Positions 28,547-37,067 of a stretch of 37,742 nucleotides of DNA are shown piece after piece; position 1 is the stretch's first letter, and every line of letters begins with the position of its first letter. The notes below the pieces were generated by a model that saw only the letters and a list, made by a program, of their open reading frames with translations, was not told where the DNA came from and searched no databases. A program made the translations under genes and the position numbers. Origin of the DNA: Nitrospira sp. (GTDB taxonomy: Bacteria; UBA9089; CG2-30-40-21; SBAY01); contig SBAY01000102.1 of the NCBI GenBank assembly GCA_005239945.1, forward strand, positions 1 through 37,742, read 5' to 3'.

Positions 28547-28652
28547 GTAGAGGTAAAGTATCATTCATTAGAATTTTTGAGAGTTACGATAATCTTGTTT
28601 AAAGCGTTATCTAGTTTTAGGAGTCGGCCTTTACCTCTACCTTTACCTCTAC
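28544..28652. repeat. palindrome with 6-mer units, family G (GTAGAG/GTAAAG)
   Basis: TAGGTAGAGGTAAAG ... CCTTTACCTCTACCTTTACCTCTAC; TAG is the stop of the GGDEF gene. Confidence 0.75.
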
Positions 28653-28703
28653 TTTTAGGGAGGTGAAAACCAAAAATGCAAAAAAGGAGAAAGATGAAAT
28701 TCG

Positions 28704-28775
28704 ATATTAGAAATTAGAAATTGTGGAAAGAGATAAAACGAGAAGTCCTAATTTCTAATTTCCAATTTCTAATTT
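28704..28775. repeat. palindromic heptad repeat, family F (ATTAGAA)
   Basis: ATTAGAAATTAGAAATTGTGG ... CCTAATTTCTAATTTCCAATTTCTAATTTT. Confidence 0.85.
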
Positions 28776-28799
28776 TAGCAAGAAATCACAGGAAAAACG

Positions 28800-29663
28800 A
28801 TGAAAATAAACTGTCCCCCAAAAGTAAGCATTATTGTCCCCGCCTACAATGAGGAAAAAGGTATTGGTGCTTTAATTGACGAGATTAAAGAGAGGATGAA
28901 GGGCTATGAGTATGAGATGCTCGTTGTTGATGATGGCTCCGGCGATAATACGGCTAAAGTTGTCCGGGAAAAGGAAGTAGCCTTAATTCAACATCCTAAA
29001 AATAGAGGTTATGGAGCGGCGCTAAAATCAGGCATCAGAAAGGCTAAATATGAGACCATCGTCATTACCGATGCCGATGGTACCTATCCTGTTTCAGAAC
29101 TGCCCGTACTAATTAAATATATTGGCGAATACGATATGGTGGTCGGGGCACGAAGTAGTCAGAATATACCATGCTTAAGAAGACCAGCAAAATTCCTTTT
29201 GAATCGACTGGCAAATTATTTAACCGATGTGGAGATACCTGATTTGAATTCAGGTCTGCGGGTTTTTAAAAAGGATATAGCCGTAAGTTTTTTTAACCTC
29301 TTGCCGGATGGTTTTTCCTGGACTACCACCATTACCCTGGCGATGCTCACCAATGATTACCTGGTAAAATTTATCCCCATTAATTACCAAAAACGACAGG
29401 GCAAATCTAAGATAAGACCCATCCAGGATACCTATAATTTTATCCAGCTCATCATTCGCACGGTGATGTATTTTAATCCCTTGAAGATATTTATTCCCAT
29501 GGGGATTGCCTTGTTCTTAATGGCTATGCTCGTCTTTTGGTATAGTAAGTTTGTTTTAGGTAAGGTGATGGATATAACCGTAGTCGTCATTTTAATGTCT
29601 GCGGTCCAAATAGTCGCCATTGGACTATTGGCAGATTTGGTTGATAAGAGAAGCCAGAGATGA
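28800..29663 (+). CDS. GT2 glycosyltransferase (DPM/polyprenyl-phosphate type) with C-terminal TM segments
   Basis: VSIIVPAYNEEKGIGALIDEI, VVDDGSGDNTAKV, ITDADGTYP; two C-terminal hydrophobic helices. Confidence 0.92.
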   Translation: MKINCPPKVSIIVPAYNEEKGIGALIDEIKERMKGYEYEMLVVDDGSGDNTAKVVREKEVALIQHPKNRGYGAALKSGIRKAKYETIVITDADGTYPVSELPVLIKYIGEYDMVVGARSSQNIPCLRRPAKFLLNRLANYLTDVEIPDLNSGLRVFKKDIAVSFFNLLPDGFSWTTTITLAMLTNDYLVKFIPINYQKRQGKSKIRPIQDTYNFIQLIIRTVMYFNPLKIFIPMGIALFLMAMLVFWYSKFVLGKVMDITVVVILMSAVQIVAIGLLADLVDKRSQR

Positions 29664-31120
29664 AAATATTGTTAATCAATCCACCGGCAGAAAATACATT
29701 AAAAGGGAATAACCCTTCTATCATCGATGAAGAACGCGGGTATAATCCACCCTTAGGATTACTCTACCTAGCCGGTTATCTGGAGAAACATACCTCTCAT
29801 CAAGTAGAGGTGATAGATACACAGGTAGAGGAAATAGGTTATGAGGGGTTAGCGGCTAAAATCAGGCAGATAAAACCCGATGTTGTCGGCATTACTGCCA
29901 TGACATTTACCTTGCTTGATGTGCTTAAAATCGCTAATCTTGCCAAAGATATCTCTTCGGAAATCAAGGTTGTCTTAGGTGGTCCGCATGTGTACATTTA
30001 CCCCTCTGAAACAATTTCTCTGCCGCAGGTGGATTTTTTAGTCTTAGGCGAGGGAGAGGTTACTTTTGTAGAATTGGTGGATAACATCCATTTGGTGGAA
30101 AAATTAAAGGAGATACCCGGGTTAGTCTTTAAATCCGATGGACAGATAATCAATACCGGTCTGCGGAATTTCATTAGCAATTTAGATGAATTACCGTTTC
30201 CAGCAAGACACCTTGTCCCCTACACAAAATACTCCTCCTTGATTGCCAAACGAAAACCTATAACGACAATGATTACCAGTCGTGGTTGTCCTTACAAATG
30301 CACCTTCTGTTCCAGACCACATCTTGGGAAGCGATTCAGGGCTCATTCAGCTAAATATGTCGTTGGTGAGATGGAGGAGTGCACCAAACTTGGCATTAAT
30401 GAGTTTTTGGTCTATGACGATACCTTTTCTGTTGACCGCCAGCGGGTATTGGATATTTGCCATGAAATTTTAGCTAAAAAATTAGATATTGGTTGGGACA
30501 TTCGGACAAGGGTAGATACGATTGATGAAGAAATGCTCAAAAGGTTAAAACAGGCTCATTGTGAAAGAATCCATTATGGTGTCGAGGCTGGAACCGAAAA
30601 AATACTCAAGGTCTTAAGTAAGGGAATTACACTCGATCAGGTAAAGGCGGCCTTCCAAATGACTAAAAAGGCAGGTATCTCTACCTTAGCTTACTTTATG
30701 ATTGGCTCACCGACAGAGACCAAAGAGGATATTTTGCAAACCATCAAATTTGCCAAAGAGCTAAATCCCGATTTTGTCCACATAACCATCACCACCCCAT
30801 TTCCGGCAACGGCTATTTACAAAAGGGGGCTTGAGCAAGGAATTATAAAAAACGATTACTGGCAGCAATTTGCTCAAAATCCCACGCCGGACTTTCAACC
30901 TCATTATTGGCAGGAAAACCTGACCCAAACCGAATTACTTGAATTAATCGATTACACCTATAAAGGCTTTTATACTCGCCCAACTTATATCATAAAAGAG
31001 TTACTTAAGGTCAGGTCATTTGGGGAATTTAAAAGGAAGATGAAGGCAGGATTGAAGGTAGCCGGGAGTAGACCAATAACCACCTCTTCTTTGCATCATG
31101 CCTCAGTTACCGGTTGGTAA
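29660..31120 (+). CDS. B12-binding-domain radical SAM protein
   Basis: N-terminal cobalamin-binding-like region (GVTAMTF/LGGPHVYIYP); SRGCPYKCTFCSRP = CxxxCxxC; starts on the ATGA overlap with the preceding GT2. Confidence 0.93.
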   Translation: MKILLINPPAENTLKGNNPSIIDEERGYNPPLGLLYLAGYLEKHTSHQVEVIDTQVEEIGYEGLAAKIRQIKPDVVGITAMTFTLLDVLKIANLAKDISSEIKVVLGGPHVYIYPSETISLPQVDFLVLGEGEVTFVELVDNIHLVEKLKEIPGLVFKSDGQIINTGLRNFISNLDELPFPARHLVPYTKYSSLIAKRKPITTMITSRGCPYKCTFCSRPHLGKRFRAHSAKYVVGEMEECTKLGINEFLVYDDTFSVDRQRVLDICHEILAKKLDIGWDIRTRVDTIDEEMLKRLKQAHCERIHYGVEAGTEKILKVLSKGITLDQVKAAFQMTKKAGISTLAYFMIGSPTETKEDILQTIKFAKELNPDFVHITITTPFPATAIYKRGLEQGIIKNDYWQQFAQNPTPDFQPHYWQENLTQTELLELIDYTYKGFYTRPTYIIKELLKVRSFGEFKRKMKAGLKVAGSRPITTSSLHHASVTGW

Positions 31121-31257
31121 GCCATCAGTTATCAGATTACGATTACAATTTTGGATTTTGGATTTTCGATTTTGGATTAAAGATATTAAGATTCCTCAAT
31201 CCAAAATCGAAAATCCAAAATCCAAAATTTCATTTGGTATTAACTGATAACTAAGGC
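31121..31257. repeat. nested palindromes: family D heptads inside a GTTATCAG-type outer inverted repeat
   Basis: Outer GCCATCAGTTATCAG / AACTGATAACTAAGGC; inner ATTTTGG ATTTTGG ATTTTCG ATTTTGG ATTAAAG ... CCTCAATCCAAAATCGAAAATCCAAAATCCAAAAT. Confidence 0.8.
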
Positions 31258-31273
31258 ATTACTTCTTTGTCTC

Positions 31274-32296
31274 CTAAATCCTGATGGATACTAACTCGTT
31301 GTCTTTAATCGGTGAAACGGACAATGTCTTTTTACCCAGTGTGGTTAATCCCCAATATTCAACTGCAACTATAGCCTCTTCCTTTGCCTTTGAATATCTG
31401 GCGGTTATCCGAGCAGTTAAATCTAAATATTCCTGAGTTATCTCTCCCCGGAGAATAGTAATTGGTCCTGGAAAATTCACTACCTTGAAAAGGGTATCAT
31501 CCCCTTGGGCTAATTCGAGCAACTTTTTATTCTCTTCGTCATCCCGGCCCACAATTATTTTGGTCTTTGGCGATAATCGAAAGTGCCGACCGAATTTTAA
31601 GAGTTGAATATCGTTAAGAGAGGTATCGTCTTTGAGGCAGGTCAACAGGTCCTTAAGTTTCCTGGAAAAGATAGGGTCGGTTAATAAACAACCTCCGGCC
31701 GGGGTTTCATAAGTGGTAATTCCGAATTCTTTAGCTAAAGCCATCTGTGGTTTCCGGGAACGGCCTTGAATATTCAATAATTTCTCACGGTTCACCCACC
31801 CTTTTTCTTCGACCATGGTTGCCGGAAGAAGTTTTGCCGATAGTGGTCTTAAAAGAAGTCCTTTTAAGTCAGAGTCCCGCTCGATTATCCAGAAGGCATC
31901 TTTTTTCTGAGACTTTGGACGCTCACCTAACACCTCACCTGTGGCTATAAATTCTGCCCCTACCTCAACCATATAGTCCTTGGCTTTTTTAAGCATAAAT
32001 ATTTTACAATCGATGCAAGGATTCATATTTTTGCCATAGCCGTACTTAGGTGACCTGACTATTTCAAGGTATTCCTCACCCAGATGAACTATTTTTAAAG
32101 GGATATTAAGTTCTTTAGCCCCCTCAAGGGATGGATGAGTAAAAGGGGTAATAAAGGTTATGCCGACAACCTCTATGCCTTGCTCGACTAAAACCTTAAT
32201 CGCTAATGTAGAATCTAACCCACCGGAAAAGAGCACCAATGCCTTTTTATTCAAATTAGATAACCCTCCATTGTTCAATAATTTAGACTTCTGCAA
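31274..32296 (-). CDS. PP-loop ATPase, ThiI/MnmA-like tRNA sulfurtransferase-type protein
   Basis: KKALVLFSGGLDSTLAIKVL PP-loop; NPCIDCKIFMLKKA; TPAGGCLLTDP. Confidence 0.82.
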   Translation of the reverse strand: MQKSKLLNNGGLSNLNKKALVLFSGGLDSTLAIKVLVEQGIEVVGITFITPFTHPSLEGAKELNIPLKIVHLGEEYLEIVRSPKYGYGKNMNPCIDCKIFMLKKAKDYMVEVGAEFIATGEVLGERPKSQKKDAFWIIERDSDLKGLLLRPLSAKLLPATMVEEKGWVNREKLLNIQGRSRKPQMALAKEFGITTYETPAGGCLLTDPIFSRKLKDLLTCLKDDTSLNDIQLLKFGRHFRLSPKTKIIVGRDDEENKKLLELAQGDDTLFKVVNFPGPITILRGEITQEYLDLTARITARYSKAKEEAIVAVEYWGLTTLGKKTLSVSPIKDNELVSIRI

Positions 32297-32392
32297 AATT
32301 CATAAGCTGCTGATACTTCAGCAAATTATGTAATCATTTTTCTTGACTTTCCCCCATAATCTAACCCCCACTCCTTTACACACATTTTTTTA

Positions 32393-32512
32393 GCCACAAA
32401 AACACAAAGAGAGAGCTTTGAGCCTGGAGCATAGAGCCTGGAGAAAAAAGAATTTCCCTGCTCCGTGCTCTTTGCTCAATGCTAATTCTTTGTGTCTTAG
32501 TGACTTTGTGGC
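32393..32512. repeat. nested palindromes: GAGCNNN heptads inside a CACAAAGA octad palindrome
   Basis: Outer GCCACAAAAACACAAAGA / CTTTGTGTCTTAGTGACTTTGTGGC; inner GAGCCTGGAGCATAGAGCCTGGAG / CTGCTCCGTGCTCTTTGCTC. Confidence 0.85.
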
Positions 32513-32572
32513 ATATCTTCCCTTTTTTAACCTTTTATTGTACAGAATAATGGATAAATTGTCAATAAATAG

Positions 32573-32601
32573 TTGCATTTTATAAAAAAGTAGATTATAA
32601 T
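32573..32601 (+). promoter_or_regulatory. sigma70-like promoter with duplicated -10 region
   Basis: TTGCAT, 17 nt, TATAAT; ATTATAATACTAAC repeated exactly at 32594-32607 and 32608-32621. Confidence 0.65.
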
Positions 32602-32633
32602 ACTAACATTATAATACTAACTATGGAAAAGAT

Positions 32634-33347
32634 ATGAGAGAGAAATTACTAATTCTACCTGTTTTTAATGAAGAGGCTTATATCCTTGAGGTATTAGAAA
32701 GTCTTCCAGATATTGATATTCTTGTTGTTGATGATGGGTCAACAGATAATACCTTTAACATATTAAAGCATAAGAAGATAGATTTCTTGATTAGACACGA
32801 AACAAATCAAGGATATGGTAAATCACTCATCGATGGATTTGAATGTGCCATCAAAAATAATTACCCTTACTTAGTAACTATCGATTGTGATGCTCAGCAT
32901 GAACCTGAATATATCCCTGCATTTTTTGAAGAGCTAAAAAATTTTGATATAGTTTCTGGAAGTCGATATTTACCCACATCTCCACATTTTGGTGAGGCTC
33001 CAAAAGATAGGGTAGAGATAAATAGACACATTACTCAACTGATATGTAAATATACTAAATATAATATTACTGATTCATTTTGTGGATTTAAAGGTTATAA
33101 AGCAGAGGTACTTAAAAAACTTAATCTTACAGAACACGGTTATGGAATGCCACTTCAACTATGGATACAAGCCGCAAATGCAGGACTTACTGTCAAAGAA
33201 ATTCCTGTGCCTTTGATATATAAATCTAATAATAGAGATTTTAAAGGAAGTTTTGAATCAAAAGAGGCAAGGCTAAAATATTACTTAGATGTAATAAAAA
33301 AGGAGATTTCAAATGTCAAACATCTTAGCCGTAGGGGCACACCCTAA
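32634..33347 (+). CDS. GT2 family glycosyltransferase
   Basis: LLILPVFNEEAYILEVLESL, ILVVDDGSTDNT, VTIDCDAQHEPEYIP. Confidence 0.92.
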   Translation: MREKLLILPVFNEEAYILEVLESLPDIDILVVDDGSTDNTFNILKHKKIDFLIRHETNQGYGKSLIDGFECAIKNNYPYLVTIDCDAQHEPEYIPAFFEELKNFDIVSGSRYLPTSPHFGEAPKDRVEINRHITQLICKYTKYNITDSFCGFKGYKAEVLKKLNLTEHGYGMPLQLWIQAANAGLTVKEIPVPLIYKSNNRDFKGSFESKEARLKYYLDVIKKEISNVKHLSRRGTP

Positions 33348-33996
33348 TGATGTAGAACTGGGAATGGGAGCAACTATAGTTAAATTGGTAAGATCAGGGC
33401 ATCAGGTGAGTATTATTGATTTAACCGATGGAGAACCAACACCTTGCGGCTCAAAAGAAAAGAGAAAAGAAGAAAGCCTTGAAAGTGCAAAAATTCTGGG
33501 CATAACGCAAAGGATTACCCTTGATTTGCCTAATAGATACCTACAGGATACCATTGAGGCAAGGGAAGAATTAGCAGGTTATATTAGAAAGATAAAGCCA
33601 GAGATTATCTTTTGTCAATTTGGAATAGATAAACATCCTGACCATACAGCGGCTTCTAAATTAACCGAGTCAGCAGCCTTTTATAGTAAACTTACTCAGA
33701 CCCAAATTCCAGGACGGCCCTGGGAAGTAGCAAAAATATATTACTTTTATGCTATTCACTGGCGATTAAATATCAATCCATCTTTTATCATTGATGTTAG
33801 TGAGGATTTCCATAAAAAAATGGAGGCTCTTCATGCGTATAAATCCCAGTTTATAGATAACAAAAGGAATTCCTTTGTCTTTGATTATCTAAGAAAACAG
33901 GGTGAATATTTTGGCAGCCTGATAAAAAAAGATTATGGAGAGCCATTTGCAAGCAGAGAAAATATTGGACTTAATGATATTGTGGATTTAATATAA
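33313..33996 (+). CDS. PIG-L family (LmbE-type) deacetylase
   Basis: ILAVGAHPNDVELGMGATI, LTDGEPTPCGS, FGIDKHPDHTAAS; SD AAGGAG inside the upstream CDS. Confidence 0.92.
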   Translation: MSNILAVGAHPNDVELGMGATIVKLVRSGHQVSIIDLTDGEPTPCGSKEKRKEESLESAKILGITQRITLDLPNRYLQDTIEAREELAGYIRKIKPEIIFCQFGIDKHPDHTAASKLTESAAFYSKLTQTQIPGRPWEVAKIYYFYAIHWRLNINPSFIIDVSEDFHKKMEALHAYKSQFIDNKRNSFVFDYLRKQGEYFGSLIKKDYGEPFASRENIGLNDIVDLI

Positions 33997-34075
33997 GAGA
34001 ATTTAGATGTGCTGGAATTCATAGCCAGGTTTGTACGGTTTTTTGACTCTTTTGATGGTGGAGCAAAAATTCTTG

Positions 34076-34105
34076 TTGACATTCCTTAAACTTTTGTGGT
34101 AAAAT
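34076..34105 (+). promoter_or_regulatory. sigma70-type promoter for the FapA gene
   Basis: TTGACA (34076-34081), 18 nt, TAAAAT (34100-34105). Confidence 0.6.
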
Positions 34106-34114
34106 GTCCCCAGA

Positions 34115-35815
34115 ATGAGCAAAAGTGAAGGTAATAACCCAAAAGCAAATTCCTATCAGTTGAATGAAAATGTACATTTTGACTTAGATGGATTTTTTAA
34201 TGTTAATATCCTACCGCAAGGGATACTACTCACAGTACACCCTCCTAAAGGAAAAGGTAAGAAGGTAAATATTGACGATGTGATAGCTCAAATTAATGCA
34301 TTAGAGATTACTGATATTAATCTTAACTTAGTCAAAATAGAGGTTGAGGAAAGTTCTGGCAAGCCTGTTGTAATTGGTAAACGGGATGTGGAGAAAAAGG
34401 TACCTCCCAAATGTATAGTAAAAATACCAAAAGATGAAATGAATGCCTATCTAACTATTATCTCACCTACTTCAGGTGCTGAATCTGTAAAATTAATGGA
34501 TGTTAAAGAGGAGTTAGCTAAAAAAAGCGTTATATTTGGTATTAATGATAGAATAATTCGTGAGGCAATAGAGAAAAAAGACCTTGATAGAGCTATCTTA
34601 GTTGCCCAGGGGCGAATGCCTGTAAATGGAATTAATGCAAGAATTGAGGGTAAATTTAAGAAAAGGACACAAATTCAATTTAAAGAGGATGAATTTGGCA
34701 AAGTTGACTTCCATGAACTTGGCTTGATTCAGAATGTTACCCCAGGACAGGTATTAGCAGTTAAAACGCCTCCTACTGAAGGCACTCCAGGCAGGACAGT
34801 TACCGGTAAAGAGATAAAGGCTAAGAGAGGATTAGATGTACATATTCCTGCTGGAAAGAATACAGAACTGTCATCGGATGAGCTAATACTGACTTCTAAA
34901 GTTGCTGGACATGTAAATTGGATAGAAGGACGGATAGAGGTAGAACATCTTTACACTGTGACAAAAGATGTTGATTTCAAAACAGGAAATATTGACTATG
35001 TAGGTACAGTAATTATAAGTGGTAGTGTAAAAGGTGGATTTAAGGTCAAGGCAAGTGGTGATATTCAGGTTGGAGGCTCAGTAGAAAGTGCGTACATTGA
35101 GGCAGGTGGAAATGTGCTGATTAAAAATGGTGTAATAGGAAGGGGTGCAGCACGAGTTAAAGCCGGTAAGAATATTATTACTAAATTTGCTGAAAGTTGT
35201 ACATTAGAAGCCAATGAAGATATTATAGTTAGTGGATCAATTTTACATAGCAATATAAGAGCTGCTAAAAGGGTGATAGCTACTGATCGCGAAGGGACTA
35301 TTTTAGGTGGACGGGTATTGGCAGGAAGAGGGGTGTATGCTAAAAAGATTGGTTCCTGGTCAGAGGTTAAAACTTCTATTGAGGTGGGCGTAGCTCCAAA
35401 CATTAGAACTGAGGTTATGTCTTTAGCAGAACAGGTAGATCAAGACAAAGAGCGGCTTAAAAAATTGCAACTTGAAGTAGCTACTTTGCTTAAACAAAAA
35501 ACACGATTAGGACAAGACTTCTCTCCAGAGAGAATGCAACTACTTAGTAGCCATCTTAAAGAACAAGGTCAGTTAGTGACGAGATTACGTGGTGCACCAG
35601 AGAAATTATCAAGCATAAAAAAGCAATTTTTTCAAAAGACATTTGGTAAAATTTGTGCCTCCGAAGTAGTCTATCCTGGAGTAAAGATATGCATCAGTTC
35701 TGCAATACTATTTGTAAAAGAGCCATATAAATATGTTACCTTTATCGCAGAGGAAGGTGAGATAGTAATCAGGTCCTACGAAGATCCAACAAAATTTTCT
35801 AAAGAGGGGATATAA
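34115..35815 (+). CDS. FapA family (DUF342) polymer-forming-type protein
   Basis: 566 aa; GKFKKRTQIQFKEDEFGKVDFHELGLIQNVTPGQVLAVKTPPTEGTPGRTVTGKEI and beta-helical VIISGSVKGGFKVKASGDIQVGGSVESAYIEAGGNVLIKNGVIG. Confidence 0.92.
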   Translation: MSKSEGNNPKANSYQLNENVHFDLDGFFNVNILPQGILLTVHPPKGKGKKVNIDDVIAQINALEITDINLNLVKIEVEESSGKPVVIGKRDVEKKVPPKCIVKIPKDEMNAYLTIISPTSGAESVKLMDVKEELAKKSVIFGINDRIIREAIEKKDLDRAILVAQGRMPVNGINARIEGKFKKRTQIQFKEDEFGKVDFHELGLIQNVTPGQVLAVKTPPTEGTPGRTVTGKEIKAKRGLDVHIPAGKNTELSSDELILTSKVAGHVNWIEGRIEVEHLYTVTKDVDFKTGNIDYVGTVIISGSVKGGFKVKASGDIQVGGSVESAYIEAGGNVLIKNGVIGRGAARVKAGKNIITKFAESCTLEANEDIIVSGSILHSNIRAAKRVIATDREGTILGGRVLAGRGVYAKKIGSWSEVKTSIEVGVAPNIRTEVMSLAEQVDQDKERLKKLQLEVATLLKQKTRLGQDFSPERMQLLSSHLKEQGQLVTRLRGAPEKLSSIKKQFFQKTFGKICASEVVYPGVKICISSAILFVKEPYKYVTFIAEEGEIVIRSYEDPTKFSKEGI

Positions 35816-35817
35816 AG

Positions 35818-36576
35818 ATGCCTTTAATTGGTGAAGTATTAGTTAAGGAAGGGATAATAACCAATGAACAACTTCAACAAGTATTAAATGAACAAACTAA
35901 GACAAGTAAGATGTTAGGTGATACATTGGTAGATTTAGGCTTTACTACTGAAGAGATTGTGATGCATTTCATCACTTCACAGGTGTTATCTCTAATTGAC
36001 GATTATCAAGCGGAAAGTCCAGAGATATTTGCATTAAAGAAAGAAACTCCAGATATAAGTCAGATTGAAACACCGAAGGTAAGGGATGAACGGGTGGTTA
36101 TAGTAACTAAACCCAAAGAGCCAAAGAAAAAAGATTTTAAGCGATTATCTGTTAGTAGATTAAGACTGAGAAAAGCGAAAGAATTATTTGAAGTTGGCAA
36201 GTATTTTAAAGCGGCTTTAAATGCACGATATGCTATGTATCATGCTGCAAGAGCAGCTATTTGCGCTACAGAGGATACACCTTTTAGATCATGGGAAGAG
36301 GCTACAACCATTGGCTTGAGATTTACATATAGAGGATATATAGATGCAGGAGAGATTGAAGGTTGTCTGGTAGCATTACGGACTTTGAAAGAGGAAAAAG
36401 ATCGTGTGATACCTAAGAGTGAAACAAAAATAATAATTGATAAAGCTGAGAATTTTGTAATAAGGGTTGAAGAGACTATTAAAAAATTAGAAGAAGATAA
36501 AAAACCTCAGATTGCACAGATTAAAGGGGGAAAAGCCGATGTTTTAGGGAGAACTGGGAGAACTGAGGAGAACTGA
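35818..36576 (+). CDS. fusion of MshEN (GspE/PilB N-terminal)-like domain to a HEPN-like domain
   Basis: Two MshEN-like motifs IGEVLVKEGIITNEQLQQVLNEQ - TKTSK - MLGDTLVDLGFTTEEIVMHFITSQ; C-terminal LRKAKELFEVGKYFKAALNARYAMYHAARAAI typical of HEPN. Confidence 0.78.
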   Translation: MPLIGEVLVKEGIITNEQLQQVLNEQTKTSKMLGDTLVDLGFTTEEIVMHFITSQVLSLIDDYQAESPEIFALKKETPDISQIETPKVRDERVVIVTKPKEPKKKDFKRLSVSRLRLRKAKELFEVGKYFKAALNARYAMYHAARAAICATEDTPFRSWEEATTIGLRFTYRGYIDAGEIEGCLVALRTLKEEKDRVIPKSETKIIIDKAENFVIRVEETIKKLEEDKKPQIAQIKGGKADVLGRTGRTEEN

Positions 36577-36588
36577 GGGACACATCCG

Positions 36589-37045
36589 AATGGCACTAAC
36601 TTAAGGAAAAATTAAATAAAAGACCTCCAGATGTCGATTTTAATTTTAGAGTATGGCTAAGTGCAGATGTTTTAAGATCAAAGACAGAAAAAGGGATTTA
36701 CAAAGAGTTGCATGCGAGAATCATTGCCTTCAATTTGATACATTGGTTAATATTGAAGGCTGCCAAGAAGCATAAAAAGGATTCAGAGAGAATCAGCACC
36801 TCATCAACACTCAGATTAACAGCCACTTATAGTTTAAAAATGAGTACGGCACCTTTTTGAATATTACCATTACTTTATGAAGATTTGCTTGAGAAAGTAG
36901 CCTATTCAAAAGTTCCATATCGACCTGATCGACTTGAACCACGAATGAAGAGGCGTGACCAAAAACATTATCCGATATTGAAAATATCCCGCATAGAATG
37001 AGGGAGAGGACTATCAATGGAATTGCTGCTTAAGTTAGTGCCATT
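36589..37045 (+). mobile_element. IS4-type element, internally deleted (about 457 bp), intact 17-bp terminal inverted repeats
   Basis: AATGGCACTAACTTAAG (36589-36605) and exact inverse CTTAAGTTAGTGCCATT (37029-37045) flank transposase remnants. Confidence 0.82.
36621..37001 (+). pseudogene. IS4-family transposase C-terminal remnant, disrupted
   Basis: RPPDVDFNFRVWLSADVLRSKTEKGIYKELHARIIAFNLIHWLILKAAKKHKKDSERIS... then in another frame LYEDLLEKVAYSKVPYRPDRLEPRMKRRDQKHYPILKISRIE*. Confidence 0.8.
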
Positions 37046-37067
37046 CCCCTCTGACTCCAATTCTTCC

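Noticed and set aside
7781-32512. CRISPR array
   Set aside because: Repeats are palindromic, dispersed and of several families, without regularly spaced unique spacers; no cas genes.
32390-32578. 62-aa minus-strand ORF
   Set aside because: Entirely within the nested palindrome 32393-32512 and its flank; translated repeat DNA.
36160-36260. R-x4-H in the HEPN-like domain as proof of an RNase toxin
   Set aside because: The position corresponds to the common YAMFHAA helix; no antitoxin partner (MNT) is adjacent.
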